The position numbers were made by a program, and so were the translations under genes. 64,000 nucleotides of DNA, taken from Ptiloglossa arizonensis. Taxonomy: Eukaryota; Arthropoda; Insecta; Hymenoptera; Colletidae. The DNA lies in assembly GCF_051014685.1 (NCBI RefSeq), contig NC_135051.1:8761557-8825556 (forward strand). The letters run 5' to 3'. This document shows, one piece after another, positions 16,018 through 29,500 of the stretch; the first letter of the stretch is position 1, and each line of letters starts with the position of its first letter. The notes under the pieces were generated by a model. It saw only the letters and a program-made list of their open reading frames with translations, was not told the origin of the DNA and made no database searches.

Positions 16018-17521
16018 CGCATAATACGCGTTTAAAATACAATATTTCTATAAGAATACCTGCGAGATGAAAATTTATCTATATTAAACAGCACCATTAA
16101 TTCGATGCACGTAAGGGGCACCGAAGAGAATGCGAACTCTATATACTTATTATATTATTTATCCTCGTTTCCTTCTCGACGTACTTAAAGTTGTTACGCG
16201 ACTGAAATACTAGATGGCGTATTTAGCTTTATCGATTCAATTAACGTATTATATTTATTAAATGCGTATCGTTGCGTCGTGCACTCGTTACATCGTTGCA
16301 TATCAATAGGCAAAGAATTTTGTAAAAATTGATTCGCAGGACTAACAATCCGTTAAAAAGTTAAGAAACGTAAGGCTGCCACCGCGAACGAGACATAAAG
16401 TAGACGTTCAACTATGTAAAATAACGATGGTTTCAAAGCGACACGTTCGTTTAAGAACGACGATTTTAGGAAGTGCGTTCGACCGAACCATCAAAGTCGA
16501 AAGTACTGTAACAATAAGTACGATTTCTAGATATGAAAAATTCGAAACACGCGCGACTAACGTATCCGTTAGATTCAATAATCATCGATAAAAATTTCAA
16601 TCATTTACGATTAAATAATCCTCAGTTATCGAACATTTATCATTAAAGGCAAAATTCGCATCGATAAAAATGTTATCCGTGGTATTACCATCGACGAGAT
16701 GTTACCACTGCGAGCGTACCCGGTCCGATGGCAAGTTATCGATCGTGTATACACTGCCCTCGGATACACGAACCCTGAACGACCGCAACCCAAGATACCG
16801 TTATGCAAAAGTACAACATCGTTTCACGAATCGTACGATCGTTCAATTACGACACTCTTTCCCGCGATATTTGGATCGTTGCGCGACATTTTTCTTCGTA
16901 ACTGAAACGGTTATCAATATTTGCCCGGTATTTGTCGATTTTGTGCACGCGAATCGCTTATTCGGCGCACGATATCGTCGCGTCTCGAGGAATCGGTAAA
17001 TTCGAATTCTCGAACTCGGTAGATTCGAAATTGGAATCTTTACGATCGGCTGCGCGTGCGATTCGGGGCTTGGCAATCGTCGCGCGATTCGCAAGATTAA
17101 CGGAGAAACCCATCGCGGAGAGGAGTGAGTTCTCGTAGGTGTTCTCGAAGCACGAAGCTCCGTAGAACGAGAGAAGGTCACCAATGATTTCGAGGCTCCG
17201 CCTACCAAGCAGGGGTTGGAAGCAACCCCTAGTCGGTGTAGCCCGCGCAGGGCTGAATTCTATATCACGTTGTGGGCGTAGACGTACCGTAGACACAACC
17301 CCCGATGCATACACCCTGTCTTTTCACCGTTCACCGAGATCAAATCACTCGTCTCAGTTCTATCTTTGATCTTTCCGGTGCAGCAACGTGGCCTCGAAAA
17401 CACGAGTGACGGCTCGTTTGTGTTCCCGTTCGGATTATCGAGGATATTCTTAGCCGTTTTCGCGGATCGTGGTGAGCAACGTTTCCAAGAAAAGAGACGG
17501 CGATCGAGGACGGTGACGAGG
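16018..17521. other. intergenic: mRpS26 upstream region and Ets96B 5' region
   Basis: No coding frame is convincing. mRpS26 (-) and Ets96B (+) diverge from here, so promoters for both should lie inside. I found no TATA box. Around 17211-17230 there is a perfect hairpin: AGGGGTTG, a GAAG loop, then CAACCCCT. AT-rich sequence gives way to CpG-rich sequence in this interval. Confidence 0.35.
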
Positions 17522-20500
17522 ATGAATCAGGATCAGGAGGTGCCCGCGACAGCCACGGACTTGGCCCGACTGGTAAGACGAAATCATCTCAACTCGCTAT
17601 ACTCTCGTCTCGCGGTTGTCGATCTTTCGACGTGGAAACGTAACAAAGTGAACTTTGCGGATTCGGGAACGACAAACGAGTACGCGAACCGTACCCCTCG
17701 AAGCTCGAGGGTTTCGAGCTTTGAAAACTTGGTCGCGCGTACAAATCTCGCGGTCCGTGTTCTCTTCGGCGAAAGGGTGAACAATCGAGAGTCAACGTCG
17801 CGCGGAAAATGTTGTAAATTCATTTGCAACTGCCTCTACCTGTGCGGATCGCGTTCGAGGATTCCGGTCGTGGGTTTCGTCGGCTCGAGTGTCCCGTTTC
17901 CGGTCTCCCTCGACGAAATAATGGAGTCACTAGCGTGGACAGCGTTAGGAAAGTACAACGCGCGATGATCCTCGATGGTCGAATTGCCGTGGCACGCGCC
18001 ACCACGCTCCGATGGGTCGTCCCACGGGTGCCACCCCTTTTGTGCCCCCTAAACGCGTAATTGTCGCCACCACTCGACCCTTCGCCACTGTGACTACGAT
18101 ACAAGGGTGTCGGTGGGTGGCCGACGGACGAAGGGAGAACTCTGCCCGCGGAAACACTTGATTTATGTTTGTTGATTCTAAAAATCACTCGATTCCCACA
18201 CGCCCGCCCCGAGCCGGTGGTTAATCGACTACCGTCAGCATATGCCGCCACTCGAGTTTCCCATGACACTCCTTCTGGCCCGAATACCGAGGGGAGGGAT
18301 TTACCTGGAAACCGTCGATCGCGTAATTGGATCGTCCAAAGGAACCGAGCTTTCCACGATGAAGAAGCTTTTCCCGATAAAGAAGTCTCTGTTTCGGTAT
18401 GGAGCAATTAGCAGATAGACTCGGTCGGTGACGCACCGCGAACCATCGTTTTGTCATCGGGCATTGTTCGTATTCCTACTTTCGGAACAGTCATTGTTTT
18501 CGCACCCTCCTAGCGAGGCGACGGCGACGAAAAGGAAAAAAAAAAAAGAAACGAAGGGCGAGACTTTCTCGTTCTCGAGGCGGCAACGCCTTCTGGCACC
18601 CCTAATTGATCAAATTGGACGACCGGTCGAGATTCGACGATCGTTAACGGTACGATCGCGAAAGATTCGCGAGGAAGTTCGACGCGGTTCCGCCGGGAAA
18701 ATTCGAGACGAGCCACCGACGGTGAAGAAGGGATTCCGTTTTGAAACGCGTTGTCCCGCTCGATGACTTTATTATAAACCGAACCAAAGTGCGCAATTAC
18801 GAGGGTGGTGTACGAGGGGCGACGACCCCTCGCGATCGAGAACGATGGGGCGTTCCTTTCCCCCCGTGTTTCATGGGTATCTCGTTTTCACTAGGTAGAA
18901 AAACGCGTACGCGTCTTTTACACGGAAACGCGTTCCCATCGGGGAACGAACAAAGAGAGACGGAGTTAAACGGCACGCGACCGTGTTTGCGCGTTCTCCT
19001 TACGAGTCGTTGCCTCGCGAACGCGCTCGATTAAGCGAGATTACGATCGCGGGAGAGGACAGTCTCGTAATACAGTACGACGAAGAAGGGGCACGGATTA
19101 CGGTCTCTAATTCGAGAACAGTGAAGACAAGTACCTATCGTGGAAAGTACGAAACCTTCCCGGAGCGTAAAAGTTTGCATCAGAGAGAACGGAAGACGGT
19201 GGTCTTCCGTTCGTCAGGGATATCGGATACAATGTACTCGCTTTCGATCGGTGTCCGAAAATTTTCACTATTCTTTCCCGTAACAGTCACACGGAAATGG
19301 CAAAGAAGAAGCAGGATTTACAAAAGCGGCGCGATACGTTTTTCAGATCCCCTGTTCGACGCCAGCGAATCTTATATCACGTCGGCGGGATTAAAGATCG
19401 AACGTAATAACGGGGAATGTAATTAATATTCGTATTAGAGGGCGCAGCTTGTGGATTACGAGTGCCGAGCCATCGCGGGGACTAATTATAAACGACTATT
19501 AATTGCAATCAGAGGGCGAAGCGACGAACGCGAGATAACGAAGCCGCGGGAAAGGAAGTCGATCGCGTCTTTGTAAACCCGGGATAATGTCCCAGGTTGA
19601 ATTAAACAAGAGAGAAAAACTACGCGCGATCGACGTTCGAAGAAATCTTTTTCTCCGCAACTCGGAGATTTTACACCACTTTCCCGTGAAGTGGAATATT
19701 CCCGTAAATAAAGTATCGTTGTCGACTAAACGGAGAAAACAAACCCCTATTTTTCGTCGAGATTTCGAAACGCGAGCTATCGGCGTAGACCGCAGCGAAA
19801 CTTGGTAAAGGAAAAGCAGACGGCGACACGGCGTTATTGGAATTTCCAAAACCGGTAACCGGCTTTACCAGTAGATTGCTCCGCAAGGAGGAAACCATCC
19901 AATCGTTCACCGGATGTCCTCCTTGCCTCCTCTCTCGCGCGCGCGTTCTCCCTCCTGTTCTTTCTCATTGTGCCGCGGTTACGCCGCTTTTGCTTAAAAT
20001 CCTGCTCGAAGCTGCTCCTTTCTTCGCGATCTCGCGCCAATTTCGCGTCGATCGTCCTACTCCGAGTACGTTTCTTTCGTCCGTTTTTAGCTCTTCTCGT
20101 CGCGACAAGGAAAAACTATTTTTATCGTCGCCCGATGCGACGCTCGCCGCCGAGAATCGATTCATTCCGTTACAGAAATTAAAAGGTGGAAGCCCGAATG
20201 GCAATCGACCTTCGCTCCAAGATTTCTTCGATAAATAGAAATTCTTTGACAATTTTCGATACATTCGCAATAATGGTAATAATTCTCTAAATCGCGGATC
20301 GATTTTGCAGACATTTGAAAATCTTTGGCAACGAGTGGGTGAAAGAAAAAAGTACGAAGTAACGCAATTCGTTCCTCGAAGATTCCGCAGATACTTTCGA
20401 GGAAACGTTAAACGAGTGTCGATACTTTCGTCGTGCATCGACTGCGTACCGCGTTTGTCGGCCTCGACTACATCGATCGGTTATCGTCCACCGTAGCTAA

Positions 20501-23500
20501 TTGAATCGTAGACTCTCCGACCACTCGTTAACGAGCGTGTACGTTTTTCTTTTCAGCCCAGCGAAGAGTTCAGCGGTTTGAACGAGCCGCTCCGAACGGT
20601 CGCCTCGGGATACTGTCCCGTTAATTATTCTGTGGCGCAGGCTAGCGGCGAGGAGAAGCTACATTCCGGTAAGTAGAACCGATGCGAACGAAACGGTCCG
20701 GTCTAAGAAGAATCAAAGGTCTTTCGACCCCCGAGGAGTTCTCTCGCGTACGAAATCGAAGAGAAAGTTGCGCGACGAAGGGCGGTCCGGGTCACCATCT
20801 CCCCCGATTTTCGAGCTCTTCGATACGAGGTTGCTCGGGAACGTCGAGTCTTGGCCGCGTCTTCCTACGAACGCGTATATACACGTCGATTGTACGCGAA
20901 GAGGAGCGACGGAGAGAAGAAAACCGCAGCACGCCTCGAACCACGTGCTGGATGTACGCGAACCGTGCACGTACAACGAGGGCGAAGAGAGAACCACCCC
21001 CCGAAGCGAGCCTGTCACCGGCAGGCAGCCGGGCGAGTCAATATCTTTATATAGTCGCATCAAGGACGATATTATTTTCTACGGGTCGCGGGTGCAATTA
21101 CGTTTCGGGAACGCGCGAGACGCTCCGAGAGTTTTCAAAATGTCGACGACTCCTCTTCCAGAAAAAAGACATATGTCTAACCGATGCGTCTAGGTTAACG
21201 AGATCGTCTTCGTCGATGAGCGGCGAAAAAGATTTTCACGCTCCGGCTTCCGACGGGAGTACAGACACGGTATTAGAGTGGCCTAAAAAAGAGTAAAAGT
21301 TGTAGTTTATCTCTACAAAAATGACGAGAAGTCGATTCCAATATCGTAAATATCGGCCAAAATGGTAAGAAGAGGAAAAGAGAGGTACACCGAGATACGC
21401 AGGTAGTTCCAGGTGACTTCTAGCAAGCCGTGCACGGTACAATCGCTTTTCACGCGAACCTCGAATCCTGTGGTGAAAAAAAAAATAGTGTTCAGTCATG
21501 GATAGACACGTCACGAATCGATTTGCGCTTAATTAGAAAAGATGGAAAAATATCAAACGCTCCGCAATGAATATCAGAAGATTCTTCTCGACTGGAGGAA
21601 TCAAGGGTAACGAACGACGCTGCGCAGCACCGGTTAAACTTGGTACAAAGTACTTTTCGCAGCCGCGACCCCTCTATCGGGATAACCACACACTGTAACG
21701 CACTACCGGATTAGCACACCCCGACTTGTTAGCCATCGAGATATCGGAGCCCCCTGCTAGAAGAGTCTCTCCTCGGATCTGTAAACATATGTAAACATCT
21801 GTAAACATCTGTAAACACCTGTAAACATCGCCTCGAGCGCGATTCGCGGAGTATTTTGCGCGCAAATACCGAATCGAAGAAACTGGATACGATTTGTGGC
21901 GGTATCGGCAGCGGTTTTGCTCAGCCTTGACCCAGAAATACGACGAGAAGCCTCGGGGACGAATTCAATAAGTAACGTATTATCGGCGCAAAGAGCCCCA
22001 TGGGGTAGTCGATGTCGGTTGTACCCCCGTAGGATTCGTAACCACCCTACCGGCGTCTGGGTACAGTGATTGACACTTTATATCTAACATTGGCATGCCG
22101 TGGTGTGAACCACCAGTCAGGATGGACCGCCTCCACCTAACTCAATCACTGCCTATAATGCTGCAATTTCTCTGTCGTAATCGCGTTACGCCCTACCACC
22201 GCGTCTCCATCCACTTTTCGGCGACGATTCACCGTGAAGAAATATTACGGAAACGTCGACGCACTCGTCGCGCGCGAGACTTTCAATCTTCCGTTCGCTT
22301 TTAAACGCTCGTTTCGTCAGAAATAGCGTTTCGATCGTGGAAATATTTTTTCCTCGGGGACGAGAATTTATCGATTTCGAACGGTATTCTTTCACGAGCC
22401 CTTTTCGACCATCGTGTCGAAACTCGACTCTCTCGCGTCGACGTCTCGTGGTTCCGAGTGGAACGCATTATCGTCCGCGAGGACGAACAAATCCGATTCG
22501 TCGAGCTGGATTGTGATCGGGAACAAAACGCGATTACCGACAAGTGGCTACCCGTGGCGAATCCTAGTGGCCCATTAAACGGACCCCACGCAGCATAGAT
22601 ATTTCGGTCGCGTTCTCGCGCGTATCATGCTCAAAGGGGTTGTTTTTGCCACTGATTCATCCCCCAACGTTCCCCCATTGTTCCTTCTCGGCTCTCCCGT
22701 GTCCTTGGATCTTATTATATATCGGACATCGCGTCTCATCGGGATACGATCGCTCCGAAATTATTTTACACGCGAACGGGCAAGATCGTTCGACGCGTCC
22801 AACTTCTCGGTTTACAAAGTCGCGGAATTATCGTTTCGCTGTTGAATACGATTCTCCGTGTTCGAAAATTTACGCGATGCCAAACCTCGGGGCGATACCC
22901 ACAATATTTCTGACGATAATAACTCGTAGAACGGATATTCGACCGGGTCCGCAAAGGTAACCCGCTGCAGTGTATGGAGCATTAATTTCGCCGTGGGATA
23001 ATTATCTCCGAGTAACCATCCATCACCGTGTAATAAATACGGATTCGTTGCCTACCGATTAATTCGTCGCTCGACACGCTCCCGTCGCGATAAAGGAACG
23101 GGATGTTCGGATCGAGGATAAATTATTCCGAATTATTCGCGTCGATTCACCGTGAGATAAATAGATTTTGTGTACAGAACGAACTCGAAGGGAACGTACT
23201 TTGTAAGTAGAATGGATGCGAATTTGATTTCAGAGAATGAAATATACCCCGCTCAGGAATACAGACAGGAGCCTTGGCTTCAGGACGGTGAGTAACATTT
23301 GTTACAAATAATCTCGTGTTCACGAACAACGGAGAACCCTCGATTCGATGGACTGTTGAATTATTTTAACTGCTCGAAAGACGAGGGTATCAACTGCCTG
23401 GATAGCTCAGTCGGTAGAGCATCAGACTTTTAATCTGAGGGTCCAGGGTTCGAGTCCCTGTTCGGGCGGGAATTTTTTTTTTCTACTCGCCGCTTTCTTC

Positions 23501-26500
23501 GTGTTGCGCCACGTCGATCGTCCAACTACGTGTACGATAGATAAGAATACGCGTTATCGCGTTTTCCGATCGTCGACTTCCGTCCCAGCCACGTTTCGAG
23601 ACGAGACGAGACGAGACGACGCGACGCGACGCGAGTGTTCGACAAAGAAACGCGGATACTCGACGCGTCGTATGCCACTTGTAAACATTTCGAGTGACCT
23701 TACCGCTGTTAGCGATGCTGTCAAATACAAAGTACATGCGATAAACTATCGACTGTTTCTACAATTTCTACATTCTTAAATACGGAAAGCTGACGTGGCA
23801 GTCGACGCGTTAAGAAGTAACCGTCGATCGATTCCTTTTCGGAACATTAATTTTAATTGCTTTGACGTTCGATGCACGGTGGATGCACCGTGCCACCGTG
23901 AAAAATCCATAGCCAACCCGGGGGCGATTCCGTAACGTTTCCTTCTCTAAATTCTTTGCGCGAATTCGACCCGACCGATTGACATTTTTTCGGTAACTCT
24001 CCGCTTGATTTTAACGTCCGTTTGTTGTCGACTAACGGCGAAAAAGTATTTCGTATCGCGTTGACGAGCATTCTTTCCACACGGGGACCGTTTCTCTTAT
24101 CTCGTACGTCGATAACGCTGTCCACCGAGTTCGTTCGTTCGTTCGTTTCGCGAGCACGCGCCACGATGATCCATACTTTCGAAGATAAGGTTGCGTTTCT
24201 GAATTGCATTACAGGTAGCAGCTGCGAGACAGAAGACAGCGAGCAATACGTGCCGGAGTTTCATCGGATGTCAAGTTAGTCGACAGATTTCGATATACGT
24301 TCGTAGATATTTTCCACCGTCTGTAGGTTTTCTTCGAGCTTTCGATCGCTCGAGCACCTCGCGACATCCCGAGATTCCTAATTACCACTTTCCGATAACA
24401 TCAAGTAGAGGCGTATGCAGTTCGAAGGAAGTCAATCTCTGTGGGAACGGAAGTTCCACGGATATGTATCGCGCGTGCAATTTAATCCCAACTTGGGAAG
24501 AACTTGGATACAATTTGCGCCAAGAGGAAGCGCGTTTCGCGTTCTGGGGAGTACTTTGATCGCGATTCCATTATATTTTCGTAAACACGCGCACCGTCCG
24601 GTCAGAGAGGGGGAAGTGAAAACTACGTTTGCCTTTGTAAAACACGTTTTTCATTTAACAAAAAAAAAAAGGAAAAAGAACAAAAAAAAAGGACCAGAAA
24701 AAAAGCATATTAGAAATCAGTTTTTTTGTTCCGCTCGTCCAACAATGAAATTTCGCTCCGTTCGGCGAGAGCAATATCGAGACTTTATTAAAAAAGGCAA
24801 TAAACTGCCCGGGGCTGGTGTTTTTAAAGCGGCAATATCGCGTTACACGGGGAAGCACTTTATATTAAGTCCGTGGGCTTCTTTTTTTTTCTATCCCCCT
24901 CCTCGAACCTCGGCTGATTATCGTCTCTCGAGCCAGACGGTCGTTTATCGAGCAACGATTTAATATTCGCGCGTCGATTCACGAAAATGTTGCAAATCCG
25001 TCCGGCACGGTACGGCGAAACCTGCAAATATTTCGATACGCCTGGAACAGACGGGGGCAAACGGCCAGAGGGTACGCCGGATAGTGTCTATATGCTTACA
25101 CATACACGCGATCTCCTCTCGGTGTTCCTGGCATTGACTCGATAAAGAAAATTTCGCGTATCAACGATATCCACACCGAGCGTCCTGTAATTCGCGATCA
25201 TTTTTTGCCTCCTTCGAGTCGCGCGACTATCGAGGACCCATTTAGCGTCTCCGTTTCGGTGTTTCGATATTCCGGGACGCCAAACGTACGAAAAGAATCG
25301 GCGTTTCCCCGTGTCGGTCCGAACGTTGCGTACGAAACGGAAGCGGATGTATCATCGAACGTTACACGGCCGTAATGCGCCACGCGGTGTTTGCTCTCGA
25401 TCGGTTAATTTTATTCGTTGTACCCGGCGCGTAATGCACGCGTAAACATTCGAAACGGTTGCCTGCAAACACGCTCGTCGGCGGGCCAAGATTTACCGAT
25501 AAACGATTATTCGAGGCGTTGTTTGTCGGGCGTTAGAACCGGAAACGAACGATGGAAGTTCGGTCCCGCGCGACGCGATACGTCGAGAGTCGATCGCGGT
25601 CGCGATCCGAATGGAATCGATCGACCGTCTGGATTACGAAATCCGTGTGTTTCTTACGGAAAGGTCGCATCGGCGCGGCGGTTCTCCCATAGCGAGCAAA
25701 CTTCCGATGTTTGCAAATACAATGATTGCCCGAGGCCCTGACTTATGCTTCCCACGGCCAGAGTCTGTTTGATTTATCGGGGGCGCACCCTCGCCCGCCC
25801 CATTAGAAGCGCACCCAAACCCCCCACGTGCCGTTGCAACGATGCGCCGTTGCTTCCGCTACGGCACGCGCCCTTACGACCTCGCGTCTCTCCAAGAAAC
25901 GATCCTCGCTCGATAAAACTCGATAACAACCCGAGATCTTCGGCTCGAGGAACGCGCGATTATCGCCGATCGTTCGCCCGTACATCCGCGAAAACTCGAA
26001 CGCTAACGGAGGCTGCTAAACAACCGATATGCGAAACCTTCTACCCTTTGGTCGGGTAGAGTCCAAGGAATCACGTTATCCTTGAAACATCCTTCTGTAC
26101 AATTCTTCCTCCGTTTAATACCTATTATTCCTTTCGAGCGAACTCGTCGACCATGGAGAAATTTAGAATTTTACCGCGTGGGCGGGGCACCCTCCGACAA
26201 TATCTCAACTCGATCGTGCTACGTTCCTGTAATTCCAAGATAGATCAAGTCCGATTAGGTCAAGTTGGGTCAGGATCCAAGTTTTACCCTTTCCTACGAG
26301 CTTTTTCGCAAATATGTATCTCGGAGACTCTCGCCTATGGCTGGCAATTGTCGAAAGAACGCGTCTCGATCTGTTTCCGCAGGTGCCAACGTGAAACAGG
26401 AATCCGCCAACTGTAGGAAAATCAACGACGCCGAGTACGCGCAGTATCAAGCATCGGGTCATTCGCACGGTCAAGGCAGCACCTTCCTCGATCTCGATCC

Positions 26501-29500
26501 CGATAGTCGCACAAACTGTTTTGGGTAAGTTTCGACGATCCATTCTCGAATCTCGACTCGTACTTTTACCGGTTGTTACGTTTCGTACCGTGCACGGTGT
26601 CGTTGCGTGTCTTGTTCGTTTTCTCGGTCGCTGGACTCGATTGGTAGCTCTCGTCGGCCGTGCACAGTACCTTGGAACGTTCCTCCAAAGTCGAGGATCT
26701 TTTCGCGACGAACAGAATTCGTATTGTGTCGTACAGGAACGGCAAGCTGAACGCGCGAACGAGCGACACCGCGAAAAGCATCGCCGTGAAGGAAGAACCG
26801 ACGGACCGGGGATACGGGGAGCCAATTTCCGTGGCTGGTATAGCCACGTCGATGGCCCAGGACACACGAAACAGTAAGAGGCATCGATGATTTTTTTTGA
26901 CACCGTTAATTAGCAGGGAACGACAAATCGAGGCTTCCGATCCGGGGTTTCCCTCTTCTTGCGCGTACACGTACACCGTGACAAATCTCTCGACAATGGG
27001 TCCACGTGGCGGGCCGCTGCCCCATAGATCCCATAAATAACCGAAGCGCTGGGACGTTACTTTGCGTTCCATCCATTAATCGAGCCCCGACTCGAGCTCT
27101 TCTTCCGGTCCCGGTTCTTGGAACACTTTGGTGTCCGGAACGATCCATTGTATCGTCGTCTCCCCGTTTCGACGGGGTTCGACGGGGTTCGATGGGGTTC
27201 GATGATGCTCGATCGTTCGGATTTCGTATCTCGCGGGAAATTTTCAACGAACGACTCGAGCGGAAGGTAACCTCGGTAGGTAAAAAGCGATCCGAGGAGG
27301 AATACGCGCCGCGTGCATCGTGTAATCCGGCGGCGACGTTCGTCGCCGGTGTAGTGGACTCGCTCACGCGTGACTAAGTACGCGTAAGTGAATAATTGAA
27401 GAATGCTTTCAACTCGAAAGCTGTGGAGAGCGCCTCGCAGGATTCTGCAAAAGCTGCTAAACGAAGGAAAGAGCATAGAATTCTCTCCCCGGGGAGACTG
27501 CGAGCCGACGAGCTTTCTCCCGAACGGAGAAGCTCGGTGAAATTTCCGCGTTGCGAGGTAGACGCTGACTGGCGAAGGCATCGCGCTGCTTTCCTACCGA
27601 TTAAATCGGAGCGGCTTTGCATAGAATTTTCGAGCGATCGGCGAAACCTGCAACGTGATTACGCTTTTCCCGGATTGCCGGCCCATTACCTAATAGAGTT
27701 CGACGCGAAGGTGGACGGCCGTAAAAGGCCAAGGGTTTAGCAAGCTCATGCTTTGTAATCGTGCCGATTAGTCTTCCCTTTATTCGGCGAACGTAGACCG
27801 AAACGAATCCTTTAGGAACTGGGCCGGTGTCTGGCCAACACCGCGCGTTCGTATCCACCTATTTACTTTCCAAGTCACCCGGGAATCACGCGTCTACTTC
27901 TCTTCGCGTAATTCCTCCCTACCATTAAGCCGTTTCAATTATTTACGCGCAGTTTAGATTAATAATAGGATCGTAGCTATCGCTGTTATCGATACCTCGC
28001 CGCGCATATGGTCCCGCTCGGTGTAATTATCTCCCGGTCGGGGGGTTTGAAAATCTTCCACCCTCTCGAATTTTAAATCTCCCGAAGACGAGGATCGTCG
28101 AATTCCGATCGAAACGGTGCTTAACGAGATACGAACCGAATTTTCGAGCGCGTCCATCGCGTCCGTCTCGCTGGTTGGACGAATCGACGAGCCGTCGACC
28201 AATATATCGGGTGGAATAGTAATAACCTGTTAATGGCTAGAGATTGGTTGCCACCCCACTAATTAATTCGAGCACGAGGATCACGAGGATTACGGACGGT
28301 CGAGTTCCATTCTGTCGGGCGACTATGGTGCCGGCGCACGGAAAACGCAACACGCGAACAAGTGTTGGCAAAGTTTGGAGAGCAAACCGTGGAAATACTC
28401 GCTGGAAACCGTGATCGATTCTCTCCTTGGAATTTTCTTTTTAGCCCTTGCGCGGTACGCGTATATTTATCTCCGCTCTCGGGTATCGTATTTACTCGAG
28501 AACGATTCCGAGCCAACAAAAGAGTATTATTACGGTTCGATCGATTCGATTCGGTTCGATTCGGTTCGATTCGGTTCGATACGGTGGCAAACGCTTCCAC
28601 GTAAATTCCCAGAAACAGAAGAAGAGCATTTCGGTGCGTCGCGTCGGGTGGATGGAAAATGGACCTTGCATTATTAACCGAGCTCTACTCCGGAATTCGG
28701 GGATCAGGCAGAGAGATAGATAGAGGGGATGAGGGACGCGGAGGAGAGACGGGGAGGGAGGACGAGGAAAGAACGGAGCTTCTCGTCTGAGAGTGGACGA
28801 GCGGAGGCCGTCCTCTTTTCCGTGCAACCCTTCTGCGCACCGCCCCTGACCAGTCCCGGCTTCGACCCTTTTCCTGCTCGGTACATCGCCACCGGTTTCA
28901 TCAGCTCGCGATTAATTTTAATCTAAAACTACCCGCAAAGCCTCTGACCCCGCTTGCACGTTGAGGTCGACCCCTTTCGCCCCTCTTTGGAGAGAGTGCC
29001 AGATTGGCCCGCAGCTTTTAACCCTCTGCGCCTCCTCCCAGTCCCTGTCTGTCTCGTCTACACGAGATCGGGATCCGACCGACGTTTGCCAGCCAGGAAG
29101 CTAAAGCTAACTTGCCGACACGATTAACCTCGGTAACCCTTCCTGTTGATTTTCTTCGATCGTCGAGCGAATCTCTGTTAACGTCGCCTCGCCTCGCGAA
29201 CAAAAACAAACCATCCCACCGAAGAGATCACCACCGAACGCGGCATCGATTCCGTGTTTCTTTCCGTTCTTAAATAATTAGCGAAGGAAAACGTGCTGGA
29301 CGCATCGCGGGCTCCCAGCGTCGCGTTCCGGCTCGATATCGGAAGAGGGTTCTCAATTTTTCAATATTCCCCGTACACGACTTGGAACGTAACCGGATTA
29401 CGGTTCGAGAATAGCTTTTTCGGCTCGAGGGACCACGGCATCGGTGGGATGTTCGCGGTGTTGGTGCACCCCGAGAGAAGAGCACCCGATTAATATACAT

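Noticed and set aside
17211..17230. Perfect 8-bp hairpin with a GAAG loop
   Set aside because: Too short for a microRNA precursor and not followed by a T run; noted only as a local inverted repeat.
17366..17968. 200-codon frame around Ets96B exon 1
   Set aside because: It is in a different frame from the exon that splices in phase to the rest of Ets96B, and it reads through the donor into the intron.
26205..26903. 232-codon open frame on the minus strand
   Set aside because: It lies opposite Ets96B exons 5 and 6 and carries no recognisable motif; it is an antisense shadow.
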